From: Algoriphagus machipongonensis
GTDB taxonomy: Bacteria; Bacteroidota; Bacteroidia; Cytophagales; Cyclobacteriaceae
NCBI RefSeq assembly: GCF_000166275.1
Contig: NZ_CM001023.1
Coordinates: 2,607,001 to 2,671,000, forward strand
Length of the DNA: 64,000 nt
Direction of reading: 5' to 3'
The notes under the pieces were generated by a model, which saw only the letters and a list, made by a program, of their open reading frames with translations, did not search any database and was not told where the DNA came from. Both the position numbers and the translations under genes were made by a program. Position 1 is the stretch's first letter. Every line of letters starts with the position of its first letter. Shown here in pieces: positions 17,070 to 26,217 of the stretch.

Positions 17070-18962
17070 TTAGTATAAGGTTCTGAACCTTATAGTACCC
17101 GGAATATTTTTCAATGCATCTATTGCATCAGGAGAATAAGCTTTGTCAATATCAGTAATTACATATCCGATTTTCTCATTGGTTTTCAAGTACTGCCCAA
17201 CGATATTGATTTCATAATTAGCCAACACTTGATTAATTCTAGCTAGCACTCCAGGTTCATTTAAGTGAATATGAATTAATCGATGCGCATCATTAAGGAA
17301 TGGCAACTGAATGTTAGGGAAGTTGACAGAATTGTAGGTATTACCTGTATTGATATACTCCATGATTTTTCCTGGCACAAACCGAGCGATATTTTCCTGA
17401 GCTTCCAAAGTACTGCCTCCAATATGTGGAGTTAATATAGTATTTGGTAATCCTATCAGATCAGAAACGAAGGGCTCGGAATTGTTTTTAGGTTCTTCTG
17501 GAAATACATCCACTGCACAACCAGCTAAATGACCCGATAGAATCGCTTCTTTCAATGCAGGGATTTCCACGACATGGCCACGGCTAAGGTTGACCAAAAT
17601 GGCACCCTTTTTCATCTTCCCGATACGTTCTTTATTGATCAGGTTTTTGTTGTCTTTCCTACCATCTACGTGAAGTGACACGATATCACAGGTACTAAGA
17701 AGTTCATCCAATGATTCGAGCTTAGTCACGTTTCCTAATGCCAAACGCTCGATTACATCGTAATAAAAAACGTTCATCCCCATATTTTCCGCTAAAACAG
17801 ATAATTGGGCGCCGATATTTCCATATCCTACAATACCGAGTTTTTTACCTCTCACCTCAAAACTTCCAGAAGCTGATTTCTCCCAACTTCCTTTGTGCAT
17901 AGCCATCGTTTTATCAGGAAAGCTTCGCATAAGGAAAATGATCTCTGCAATAGCCATTTCCACAACGGAACGAGTATTACTAAAAGGCGCATTAAAAACT
18001 GCAATTCCTTTTTCCTGGCAGGTTTCCAAATCAATTTGATTCGTACCAATACAGAAAGCCCCAACGGCGATTAACCTATTGGCATTCTCCAATACCTTTT
18101 TAGTAACGTTGGTCTTTGAGCGAATTCCTAAAATGGATACTTGCTTGATTTTTTCACAAAGCTCTTCTTCATTCATGGCTGAGCTTACCACTTCTACATC
18201 ATAGCCTTCTTCCTTCAGCAATTCTACCCCGATAGGGTGCACATTTTCCAAAAGCAAAACTTTAATTCTGCTCTTTGGATAAGAAAATTTCTTGTTCAAC
18301 TTATTGATATATAGTATTTCATCTAAACTCGGAGCTATGTGATCCGCTTGTTTGGTAACTCTAGGTCTAGAAACATTTTCAGTAAAAGCATAAAACTTAT
18401 TTGCAAGACCAGAGGCTTTGATTTCATAATCGGTATAGCCATCACCAATCACATAAATGTCTCCATCCAGATTGATTTTCTTGATGGTTTCAGCTTTCCC
18501 ATTGTTGGAGGAAAGTGGATTTTCCCTATTGAAATCTACAATATTTCCATTTTCATCATAAACGAATTCATTCCCAAAGACATTCTCCTTTTTGATTCCA
18601 TAATCTGCTACAATAGGTATGATGAAGTCTTTAAATCCATTGGAAATAATGTAAATATCATTCGCGTTTTCCTGAAGGAATTCTTTGTTTCTCTCGAATG
18701 ACTTGGAGACTTTCTTCTTAAGTGCAGCAATTAAGTCATCAATCTGAGCTTGGCTCGCCTGAAGGATTTCTAGGCGTTGTTCTAGACTTTCTCTAAAAGT
18801 CAAAGAACCTTCCATTCCCTGGTCAGTAATGTCCTTAATAGCTTGAAGTTTAGTATCTCTTTTTGGGTCGTTTTCCAGACTGATTTCGCCTAGAATATCC
18901 AGTGCTTCTACTTGTGTAAAAGTACTGTCAAAATCAATGATAAATTTTTTGGTTTGAGGCAT
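17070..18962 (-). CDS. serA: Fused phosphoserine phosphatase / D-3-phosphoglycerate dehydrogenase
   Basis: A 630-residue two-enzyme protein of serine synthesis. Residues 1 to about 225 are a HAD phosphatase of the SerB type: DFDSTF with catalytic Asp10 and Asp12, IISNGF (motif II) and GDGYTDYE (motif IV). From about residue 230 comes a full NAD-dependent 3-phosphoglycerate dehydrogenase: GIVGYGNIGAQ (NAD loop), NLSRGHVV and TPHIGGST with the catalytic His. A C-terminal ACT domain (about 555-630: HIHLNEPGVLARINQVL) should sense serine. It would catalyse the first and last steps of 3-phosphoglycerate to serine, leaving only SerC elsewhere. Transcribed alone. Confidence 0.88.
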   Translation of the reverse strand: MPQTKKFIIDFDSTFTQVEALDILGEISLENDPKRDTKLQAIKDITDQGMEGSLTFRESLEQRLEILQASQAQIDDLIAALKKKVSKSFERNKEFLQENANDIYIISNGFKDFIIPIVADYGIKKENVFGNEFVYDENGNIVDFNRENPLSSNNGKAETIKKINLDGDIYVIGDGYTDYEIKASGLANKFYAFTENVSRPRVTKQADHIAPSLDEILYINKLNKKFSYPKSRIKVLLLENVHPIGVELLKEEGYDVEVVSSAMNEEELCEKIKQVSILGIRSKTNVTKKVLENANRLIAVGAFCIGTNQIDLETCQEKGIAVFNAPFSNTRSVVEMAIAEIIFLMRSFPDKTMAMHKGSWEKSASGSFEVRGKKLGIVGYGNIGAQLSVLAENMGMNVFYYDVIERLALGNVTKLESLDELLSTCDIVSLHVDGRKDNKNLINKERIGKMKKGAILVNLSRGHVVEIPALKEAILSGHLAGCAVDVFPEEPKNNSEPFVSDLIGLPNTILTPHIGGSTLEAQENIARFVPGKIMEYINTGNTYNSVNFPNIQLPFLNDAHRLIHIHLNEPGVLARINQVLANYEINIVGQYLKTNEKIGYVITDIDKAYSPDAIDALKNIPGTIRFRTLY

Positions 18963-19182
18963 GAGTAGGGTCTATTTTACGAATTGCTCATAAAATTAAC
19001 GGATTGTTAATGAATTGGAAGGTTTGTTGCCAAAATTGTTTTGAAAAGTTTTGTGAATCAATTTTTTCGCAATCGATTGTGTGTGCTATCTAATTCTGAA
19101 AGGCGATTTTTATTTTAAAATTTCAAGGTGAAAATATTTCTATTGAGCATTGCTAAAGCTATTTTTATGAAAAATTACAGAG

Positions 19183-19719
19183 ATGAAAAGATCAACACTA
19201 CTTTATACCCTTCTCATATCAGGAACTTGCCTATTCTCTTGTGCAAGTAAGGATGATTCAAAATATGCAGATTTAGCAAGTCATGAAATGGGAAAAGTGG
19301 TCGGTGAAGCCGAAACTGTTCCAGGGATCTATGGTGAGAAGTTAGCTGATAACATCAACTTCACCCAATTGCCAGAAATGGTGGAGAAAGTGGAAGCAAA
19401 TGGTTCCTTTGAAGCCACTATTCAGGGTGAAATTAAAGAAGTATGTACTAATAAAGGTTGTTGGTTGACCATGGATTTGCCTAATGGCAAAAGCATGAGA
19501 GTGACCTTTAAAGATTACGGCTTTTTTGTTCCAACAAATAGCCAAGGATTTCCAATCATTCTTGAAGGTGTAGCCACTCTTTCTGAGACAGATGTAGAAA
19601 CACTCCGTCATTATGCAGAAGATGAAGGATTATCCAAAGAAGAGGTTGAGGCTATCACCGAACCAAAAAAGGAGATCACATTTGAAGCTACGGGAGTAAT
19701 CATTCCAGGAAAAGCATAA
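19183..19719 (+). CDS. DUF4920 lipoprotein
   Basis: A 178-residue lipoprotein with lipobox LFSC (Cys19). The mature domain has the DUF4920 signature: GEIKEVCTNKGCWLTMDL followed by MRVTFKDYGFFVPTN, with two conserved cysteines. The fold is an OB-like barrel with an unknown role, often near metal or redox genes. A charged C-terminal helix precedes a last strand. It is followed after only 3 bases by a small conserved gene, so the two are probably cotranscribed. Confidence 0.75.
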   Translation: MKRSTLLYTLLISGTCLFSCASKDDSKYADLASHEMGKVVGEAETVPGIYGEKLADNINFTQLPEMVEKVEANGSFEATIQGEIKEVCTNKGCWLTMDLPNGKSMRVTFKDYGFFVPTNSQGFPIILEGVATLSETDVETLRHYAEDEGLSKEEVEAITEPKKEITFEATGVIIPGKA

Positions 19720-19722
19720 AAT

Positions 19723-19926
19723 ATGGCGATTGCATTAGATAACCTTCGTGTTGGAAGTGTTTACAAAATGGTAAACATGGGGGAAACGAGGAAATTGCAA
19801 GTGGTTGACAGATTAAGCAGGGAAGATTTCAAAGTGAAAGACCTGGATACTTTGGAGTATTATACCATTTTTGAATTGCTTCAATGGGGTAAAGGCAAGG
19901 ATTATGATTTAGATGAATTGAGGTAA
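19723..19926 (+). CDS. Small conserved protein of unknown function
   Basis: A 67-residue soluble protein, acidic at its end (DYDLDELR). It has a compact strand-rich pattern (VGSVYKMVNMGETRKLQVVDRL, shown only in part here by its key Gly and Arg residues). I recognise no named family. Its position 3 bases after the DUF4920 gene supports it being real and translated with it. Confidence 0.5.
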   Translation: MAIALDNLRVGSVYKMVNMGETRKLQVVDRLSREDFKVKDLDTLEYYTIFELLQWGKGKDYDLDELR

Positions 19927-20003
19927 ATCATACTTTTTGTGATCATGTGATTTTGGGCACAAAATACTTGTGCAATAGATTTTAGCTTTCCAAAAAAAGA
20001 TTA

Positions 20004-20378
20004 ATGAGTAAAATTAGTAGCGTTCAGTCCATATTAAAAGCGAAATGTCCACAATGTAGAGAGGGTCATTTATTCCCCGTTTCAGTTTTTAGTTTTAAGA
20101 AATTATCTGCGATCAACCATAATTGCTCTGTTTGTCAGGCAAATCTTAATCCTGAACCTGATTTTTATTATGGAGCCATGTATATCAGCTATGCCTTCTC
20201 GGTAGCACTTGTCATCACTGCATTAACAGCTATTAATATCCTGATTGAGGAGCCTGAGCTATGGATGTATTTAACTACGGTCCTTGTAGGAAACTTAATT
20301 TTGTTTCCGGCTATGCTACGCTATTCTAAAGTTCTCTATCTATATGCCTTAGGTAAATTAAAATATAGAGGATACTAG
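20004..20378 (+). CDS. DUF983 zinc-ribbon membrane protein
   Basis: A 124-residue inner-membrane protein. The N-terminal zinc ribbon has paired cysteines, KCPQCREGHLF and NCSVCQANL. PDFYYGAMYISYAFS then leads into the first of two transmembrane segments. This is the DUF983 pattern; the function is unknown. It stands alone, with a hairpin just past its stop. Confidence 0.8.
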   Translation: MSKISSVQSILKAKCPQCREGHLFPVSVFSFKKLSAINHNCSVCQANLNPEPDFYYGAMYISYAFSVALVITALTAINILIEEPELWMYLTTVLVGNLILFPAMLRYSKVLYLYALGKLKYRGY

Positions 20379-20380
20379 AA

Positions 20381-20396
20381 AGCATTTGTAAATGCT
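20381..20396 (+). terminator. Short hairpin after the DUF983 gene
   Basis: AGCATTT and AAATGCT are separated by only two bases and followed by GTTTTC. The tight loop and weak T run make terminator function uncertain. Confidence 0.35.
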
Positions 20397-20568
20397 GTTT
20401 TCAATTTATTTCAACAATCTGAGCGTTAAAAGTATTTTTTTAGAATAAATAGGCTTAAGAGCAGTCGATTGTTTACAAATCATGTTTTTTTATGTAAATC
20501 AAACAATTAGGACAGGGTTGTGTTTCCTTAAGAATTACCTAAAAATCAATAGAATAGTATCTTCAGGT

Positions 20569-20646
20569 TAATTTTGTGAATATTACTAACAAAAGTAGAA
20601 GCTTTACTAAACAAAGTAAAAATTCTCTCGTAGAGTAAATACTCTA
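20569..20646 (+). promoter_or_regulatory. Promoter and candidate auto-operator region of the tetR-like gene
   Basis: TAATTTTG (20569-20576) fits the -7 box exactly, without an obvious -33 TTG. Downstream are two inverted repeats: TTTACT (20603-20608) with AGTAAA (20615-20620), and TAGAGTA (20631-20637) with TACTCTA (20640-20646). The second ends 10 bases before the start codon. Repeats between promoter and start suggest autoregulation by the TetR-like protein, which is inference. Confidence 0.45.
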
Positions 20647-20655
20647 GCAAAAAAA

Positions 20656-21333
20656 ATGGAATACATTCTAAAACATTTGAAAGTTGAGGTGAGCGACCAG
20701 CTCTACATCAAGGAACCCTTTAGTTCTGAATTGGGAACTGCGATTGTCAAGGAAGGTTCTAAACTTTTACTTGAATTGGGGATGGAACATTTTACTTTCA
20801 AGAAACTTTCTGAAAAAATAGGAGGGACGGAGCCTGCCATTTACAGATACTTTGAAAACAAACATAAGTTTCTGTTATATCTCACGGCATGGTATTGGGC
20901 TTGGATGGAGCATAATTTGGTCTTGGCTACGGCAAACTTAGAAGATCCTTATGAGCGATTAGGAATTGCCATCAGACTATTGGTTAATGGCCCCTTGAAA
21001 CTTCAGAATGATTATTTAAACCCAAATGAATTAAGACAAATAGTTATTAATGAATCATTAAAAGGTTATTTAACCAAAAGTGTGGATTTGGAACATGAAA
21101 GTGGGGTCTTTTCTCAATTATATCACTTTAGTGATCGTATCTCTGCGATTATTACGGAAATAAGCCCTACCTATAAACATCCAAAAACATTGGTTTCTAC
21201 AGTAATGGAAGCAAGCCTTTTACAGGCATTTCATATATTACACTTACCTAATATGACCGAGTTTAGCCTAGAGAGTAATGGGAAATTCCAATTCTTTTAC
21301 CAAATGGTCACCAAAACGATAGTAAATGATTAG
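20656..21333 (+). CDS. TetR family transcriptional regulator
   Basis: A 225-residue regulator. The helix-turn-helix lies at about residues 35-75: KLLLELGMEHFTFKKLSEKI, then GTEPAIYRYFENKHKFLLYL, with the Tyr-Arg-Tyr-Phe recognition helix of the family. The C-terminal helical domain would bind an unknown ligand. Its end overlaps the ABC transporter start by 8 bases, so it heads an operon with the exporter genes and probably controls them together with itself. Confidence 0.85.
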   Translation: MEYILKHLKVEVSDQLYIKEPFSSELGTAIVKEGSKLLLELGMEHFTFKKLSEKIGGTEPAIYRYFENKHKFLLYLTAWYWAWMEHNLVLATANLEDPYERLGIAIRLLVNGPLKLQNDYLNPNELRQIVINESLKGYLTKSVDLEHESGVFSQLYHFSDRISAIITEISPTYKHPKTLVSTVMEASLLQAFHILHLPNMTEFSLESNGKFQFFYQMVTKTIVND

Positions 21334-23032
21334 TAAAGGTATTTTTACACCCCTGAATAGGTTTTTTAACCTTCTGAAGGAAGAGAAAAATCAAGTATAT
21401 GGTATTTATTTTTATGCCATATTAAATGGTCTTGTAGCCTTAACATTACCATTGGGAATTCAAGCTATACTGAATTTCATTCTAGGGGGAAGAGTTACCA
21501 CCTCCTGGATTCTTTTGGTGATTGTAGTAGCCTTAGGTGTAGCCTTTGGAGGATTTCTTCAGATTTCTCAATTACAGATTACGGAGAAATTACAACAACG
21601 TATTTTCTCAAAATCAGGCTTGTCACTTGCCTATCGCTTACCAAGGGTTAAAACAGAGAATTTACATGGTGAGTATGGTCCAGAGATCGTCAATAGATTT
21701 TTTGATACGATCAACTTGCAAAAGGGGATTTCAAAACTTCTAGTGGATTTTACCACTGCTTTACTACAAATGATTTTTGGTCTACTTCTATTATCATTTT
21801 ACCATCCTACCTTTATTCTATTCGGTATTATCTTATTTGGTCTTTTAGCGATCATCTTTTATTACACCAGCCCAAAGGGAATGGAAACAGCACTAAAAGA
21901 ATCTACTTATAAGTACCAAACTGCCTATTGGCTTCAGGAAATTGGTAGGACGCTGAACACATTCAAATTGGTAGGAAATACCAGGTTACCTATCCTTAGA
22001 GCAGATAAGTTAATCCAGCGATATGTAGATTTTAGAACGAAGCACTTTTCTGTTCTTATTTTTCAGTATAAGATCATGATTGTTTTTAAAGTACTGATTG
22101 TAACAAGTTTGCTTGTTGCCGGTAGCTTTTTGTTAATCAATGAACAGATCAGTATTGGCCAGTTTGTGGCAGCGGAAGTGGTAATCATTTTGGTAGTAAA
22201 TTCAGTGGAGAAGCTGATCTTATCATTAGAAACTGTTTATGATACACTTGTTGCAGTGGAAAAATTGGGGGTGGTGATGGACTTGGATTTAGAGCGTAGT
22301 GAAGGGACAGACAAAGTAGTGGTTTCCAAACCGGAAGGATTGAAGTTTGGGATGCAAAATGTGGTTTTTCATCCTCAGGATTCCAACAGTCCTATCATTC
22401 GTGATATTTCATTAGAAATTCCAGCAGGCAAAAAAGTGGCCGTTACAGGGAGAAGTGGTAGTGGGAAAAGTGCCTTATTAGCACTACTATCTGGTCTTTA
22501 TGAAGATTATAAGGGTACTATTGAAGTCAATGACCTTTCTATAGATATGATCCAATTAGAAAAATATAGATCCATGCTAGGTGACTGCTTAGAAGTTGGT
22601 GAGATTTTTCAAGGGACAATAAAGGAAAATATTCTGGTAGGGAGAGATGTAGAACCAAGCCATTTTGATTTCATTTTGGATTTGGTTGGGTTGAGAGATT
22701 ATATCTACCAACTACCACAAGATCTTGACTCTGAACTCCAACCCGAAGGTAAGGGATTGCCAAAATATTTGGCCCAAAGTATTTTAGTAGCCAGAAGTCT
22801 GGTGGGAGGCCCTAAAGCAATCATGATGGAAAATGCACTTCGCTATGTTCATCCAGAAAATAAAGAAAGGCTGGTCAATTACTTAATGAATGGTAATTGG
22901 ACTTTGTTAATGATTACAGAGGATCCAGCAATTCTGGAAAAAGCCGAAGAGGTATTAGTGATGGATAAAGGAAAGGTTTTGTTCCAGGGACCTTATAAAT
23001 CCTATTTAGAATTTAGAAATAAGAATAATTAA
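21326..23032 (+). CDS. ABC transporter permease-ATPase with degenerate nucleotide-binding domain
   Basis: A 568-residue half-transporter shaped like type I secretion or bacteriocin exporters, without a peptidase domain. About six hydrophobic segments occupy residues 20-300. In the nucleotide-binding domain Walker A is good (GRSGSGKS, residues 375-382). The rest has drifted: the Q-loop region reads MLGDCLEV, the LSGGQ signature position reads GLPKYLA, Walker B plus catalytic Glu reads IMMENAL instead of an LDEAT-like string, and the switch His region reads MITEDP. It may bind but not hydrolyse ATP normally, or pair with a separate active subunit. The gene is otherwise intact and tightly packed with regulator and partner genes. 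Confidence 0.8.
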   Translation: MISKGIFTPLNRFFNLLKEEKNQVYGIYFYAILNGLVALTLPLGIQAILNFILGGRVTTSWILLVIVVALGVAFGGFLQISQLQITEKLQQRIFSKSGLSLAYRLPRVKTENLHGEYGPEIVNRFFDTINLQKGISKLLVDFTTALLQMIFGLLLLSFYHPTFILFGIILFGLLAIIFYYTSPKGMETALKESTYKYQTAYWLQEIGRTLNTFKLVGNTRLPILRADKLIQRYVDFRTKHFSVLIFQYKIMIVFKVLIVTSLLVAGSFLLINEQISIGQFVAAEVVIILVVNSVEKLILSLETVYDTLVAVEKLGVVMDLDLERSEGTDKVVVSKPEGLKFGMQNVVFHPQDSNSPIIRDISLEIPAGKKVAVTGRSGSGKSALLALLSGLYEDYKGTIEVNDLSIDMIQLEKYRSMLGDCLEVGEIFQGTIKENILVGRDVEPSHFDFILDLVGLRDYIYQLPQDLDSELQPEGKGLPKYLAQSILVARSLVGGPKAIMMENALRYVHPENKERLVNYLMNGNWTLLMITEDPAILEKAEEVLVMDKGKVLFQGPYKSYLEFRNKNN

Positions 23033-23035
23033 GCC

Positions 23036-24388
23036 ATGCTGAATATTTCCAGCAATAAAATCAAAGACAAAATTCCTTTTAGTGGAGCAAAAAGTCTCAT
23101 GATGACTTTGCCAGAAAAGGAAAGCCAGAAGAGAATCAAACTGCTGGCTTGGTTGATTGCGATCGTATTTATTTCCTTGTTTCTACCTTGGACACAGAGT
23201 ATTCGTTCCAAAGGGTATGTGACGGCAGTGAAACCTGAACAGAGAGCACAAACTATTCACTCTATCATTGCAGGTAGAATAGAAAAATGGTATGTCTCAG
23301 AGGGCGCATTTGTGAGTAGAGGAGATACTATTTTGAGAATATCTGAGATTAAGGATGAGTATTTTGATTCCATGCTTTTACCCAGAACACAAATGCAGGT
23401 TGATGCAAAATCACTTTCCGTGGAAGCATATAAAGAGAAAGTAGGAGCACTTCAAGCGCAATTACAAGCATTGAGAGAAAACAATGTTCTTAAGATTCAG
23501 CAAGCTGAGAATAAACTTAAAATGGCTGAATTGAAGGTTCAATCCGATAGCATTAAGTTTCAACAAGCAAAGGTGAATTTTGATATTGGACAAAAACAGT
23601 TGGATAGAGCTGAACAATTATATGCCGAAGGTCTACGGTCTTTGACAGATTTGGAATCAAGGAGACTAAAATTTCAAGATGTTCAAGCTAAATTATTATC
23701 TGTTGAAAACGACTATTTGATTAGTCAAAACGAGATGATTACAGCTAGAATTGATTTGAATACTATTGATAATGAGTTTAGGGATAAAATAGCAAAGACT
23801 CGATCTGAAATATACACTGCTATGTCATCCCAATATGATGCAGAAGCCAGTACCACAAAGCTAGAGAACCAATATTCCAATTATGAAGCTAGAACGGGTT
23901 TTAGATACATTCTAGCACCTCAAGATGGTTACTTGGCCAAAGCAATACAAGTCGGAATTGGAGAGACAATCAAAGAAGGTGAACAAATTTTAAATATTAT
24001 TCCTTCTGAAACAGATTTAGCTGTTGAAATGTATGTGCAGCCGGTAGATTTACCTTTGATAAAAACTGGAAATAAGGTCCGATTTATCTTCGATGGATGG
24101 CCAGCAATTGTTTTTTCTGGATGGCCTAAAATTTCCAATGGTACTTTTGGCGGAGTAGTTATTGCAATTGACCAATACGCTGGCACCAATAATCAATACA
24201 GAGTTTTAGTAGCTCAAGATCCTGAAGAGGAACCTTGGCCTGAAATGCTAAGAATGGGTTCTGGGGCTGATGGTATTGCCTTGCTGAATGATGTTCCAGT
24301 TTGGTATGAGTTATGGCGTCAGTTAAATGGTTTCCCTGCTGACTATTATACCCGAGATGAAAAAGAAGCTGCCGCAAATAAGAAATAA
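23036..24388 (+). CDS. HlyD family membrane fusion protein
   Basis: A 450-residue periplasmic adaptor. One transmembrane segment (about residues 40-60) is followed by a biotinyl-lipoyl half (IIAGRIEKWYVSEGAFVSRG). A long coiled coil occupies about 110-250, a returning lipoyl half follows (ILAPQDGYLAKAIQVGIGETIKEG), then beta-barrel domains. This is the type I secretion/bacteriocin adaptor layout that joins inner-membrane ABC protein and TolC. The gene starts 3 bases after the ABC gene and its stop overlaps the TolC start (TAATG). Confidence 0.88.
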   Translation: MLNISSNKIKDKIPFSGAKSLMMTLPEKESQKRIKLLAWLIAIVFISLFLPWTQSIRSKGYVTAVKPEQRAQTIHSIIAGRIEKWYVSEGAFVSRGDTILRISEIKDEYFDSMLLPRTQMQVDAKSLSVEAYKEKVGALQAQLQALRENNVLKIQQAENKLKMAELKVQSDSIKFQQAKVNFDIGQKQLDRAEQLYAEGLRSLTDLESRRLKFQDVQAKLLSVENDYLISQNEMITARIDLNTIDNEFRDKIAKTRSEIYTAMSSQYDAEASTTKLENQYSNYEARTGFRYILAPQDGYLAKAIQVGIGETIKEGEQILNIIPSETDLAVEMYVQPVDLPLIKTGNKVRFIFDGWPAIVFSGWPKISNGTFGGVVIAIDQYAGTNNQYRVLVAQDPEEEPWPEMLRMGSGADGIALLNDVPVWYELWRQLNGFPADYYTRDEKEAAANKK

Positions 24389-25779
24389 TGAGATCAATTT
24401 TAATCACTTTACTTCTTTGTGGATTTTTCTTTAATTCCAAAGCTCAGGAAATTGACACCTTGGCTTATGATTCCTTCATGGAATGGGTGCTAGAGTATCA
24501 TCCAATGGCTACCCAGGCAGAATTGAATACTGTCATGGGAGATATGGAAGTGAGAACGGCGAGAGGAGGGTTTGATCCCATGATATATGGAAACCTGGAT
24601 AAAAAATCCTACAATGAAACTCTTTACTACGATAAGAGAGAGGCTGGAATCAGTATTCCAACATGGGCAGGAATTGAATTGAATGGATCTTATGAACAGA
24701 ATACTGGGAAATATTTAAACCCGGAAAGCAATGTCCCTAATGATGGGTTGTTCACTGCTGGTGCCTCCGTAAATTTAGGCCAAGGCCTTATTTTAGATCA
24801 AAGAAGAGCCGCTTTAAGACAAGCGCAACTGTACCAACAATCAACAGAGTCTCAAAGAAGGCAGATGCTGAATTCACTTTACCTTCAGGCAACTGATATG
24901 TATTGGAGATGGGCGCTAGCCTATTCAAATCAAGAAGTATTAAAGGAGGGGGTAGAATTAGCTGAAATTCGTTATAGAGCTGTCAAATCCAGTTTTAAGT
25001 TTGGTGATGTGGCAGCAATCGATACGGTAGAGGCTTTTTCTCAATTACTCAACAGACAATATAAACTTCAGGCAGCCCAGAATACACTTTTCGCCACTAC
25101 GCAGGAGCTAAACACATATTTATGGGATGAGGAAGGAAATCCAATCAATCTAAATGAGGAGATTTATCCTGAAAGGCTAGAGGCTGATTTCACGACTATT
25201 GTAAATAAAGAAGAGTTAAGAACCATGGTGGCCTCACATCCGGAACTCCAAATTGCAGATTTCGAGTTGGCAAGTTTGGATGTGGAGAGAAAGTTAAAAG
25301 CTCAACAGATTATTCCCGTGGTAAAATTGAAGTACAATTTCCTGACAGAAAGTTTAAATGACTTCGACAATGCAGGATTTTTTGAGAATAATTATAAATG
25401 GGGGATCTCTGTTTATACTCCCTTGTTTTTAAGGAAATCTCGAGGATCATTAGGATTGGCAAAAGCAAAAATTGATTTCAAACAAAATTCTAGAGACATT
25501 AAAGAAATTCAATTGAGGACGAAACTCGAGAGTGAATTAAATAATCTGGAAAACCTAAACTCTCAAATTCTAACTTTTGAGCAGAATGTCTTTAGTTTGG
25601 AAGCTTTACTTCAAGGAGAGGTGAGAAGGTTTGAAATAGGAGAGAGTAGTCTATTTTTAGTCAATGCAAGAGAAGTATCAGTATTTGACTCTAAATTGAC
25701 TTTGAATGAATTGATCTCAAAAAGAAAGATCGCCAATGCCAAAACCAGGTATGCTGCAGGTTTGGGTTTCAATAATTAA
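24388..25779 (+). CDS. TolC family outer-membrane efflux protein
   Basis: A 463-residue outer-membrane channel. The signal peptide ends near NSKAQ, followed by repeated long helices and barrel strands of the TolC family (for example LYLQATDMYWRWALAYSNQ and the later FRLKTKLESELNNL-like helix). Final strand motifs are replaced by a short basic end. It would complete a three-part exporter with the ABC and HlyD proteins, translated with a one-base overlap. Confidence 0.87.
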   Translation: MRSILITLLLCGFFFNSKAQEIDTLAYDSFMEWVLEYHPMATQAELNTVMGDMEVRTARGGFDPMIYGNLDKKSYNETLYYDKREAGISIPTWAGIELNGSYEQNTGKYLNPESNVPNDGLFTAGASVNLGQGLILDQRRAALRQAQLYQQSTESQRRQMLNSLYLQATDMYWRWALAYSNQEVLKEGVELAEIRYRAVKSSFKFGDVAAIDTVEAFSQLLNRQYKLQAAQNTLFATTQELNTYLWDEEGNPINLNEEIYPERLEADFTTIVNKEELRTMVASHPELQIADFELASLDVERKLKAQQIIPVVKLKYNFLTESLNDFDNAGFFENNYKWGISVYTPLFLRKSRGSLGLAKAKIDFKQNSRDIKEIQLRTKLESELNNLENLNSQILTFEQNVFSLEALLQGEVRRFEIGESSLFLVNAREVSVFDSKLTLNELISKRKIANAKTRYAAGLGFNN

Positions 25780-25800
25780 AACACTAAAAATCAATTTATT

Positions 25801-26088
25801 ATGCCGGCTTATGTTTTAGTAGAAGTGGATATACATGACCAGGATATTTACGAGGAGTATAAGAAGCATACACCTGAATCAATAGCAGAATATGGTGGGA
25901 AATTCATAATTCGAGGTAACCCAATTCAAGTTTTGGAAGGAGAGTGGAATCATGATAGGCTAGTGATGCTTGAATTCAAAGATCGGGAGACTGCAGAAAA
26001 ATGGTACTATTCTGAGAAATACACCAAAGCAAGAGAAATCCGTTCCAAAGGATCGAAAGCAAACTTTTTTATTGTTGATTTGAAATAA
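25801..26088 (+). CDS. DUF1330 family protein
   Basis: A 95-residue dimeric alpha-beta barrel (ferredoxin-like) protein. The DUF1330 pattern is clear: MPAYVLVEVDIHD, YEEYKKHTPESIAEYGGKFI, then LEFKDRETAEKWYYSEKY. No enzyme role is established for the family. It follows the exporter operon by 21 bases and may be read through from it, though a functional link is unproven. Confidence 0.83.
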   Translation: MPAYVLVEVDIHDQDIYEEYKKHTPESIAEYGGKFIIRGNPIQVLEGEWNHDRLVMLEFKDRETAEKWYYSEKYTKAREIRSKGSKANFFIVDLK

Positions 26089-26217
26089 TTGGCATTTAAT
26101 TTGGTATAAAAAGCGTATTATTGCCCATAAGGTTTTGAAATCACCCAAATCACACCCTTTTCAAAACTGGTTGGAAAAAATAATTATGTTTTACCCACAA
26201 CCAACCTTAATAAAAAT

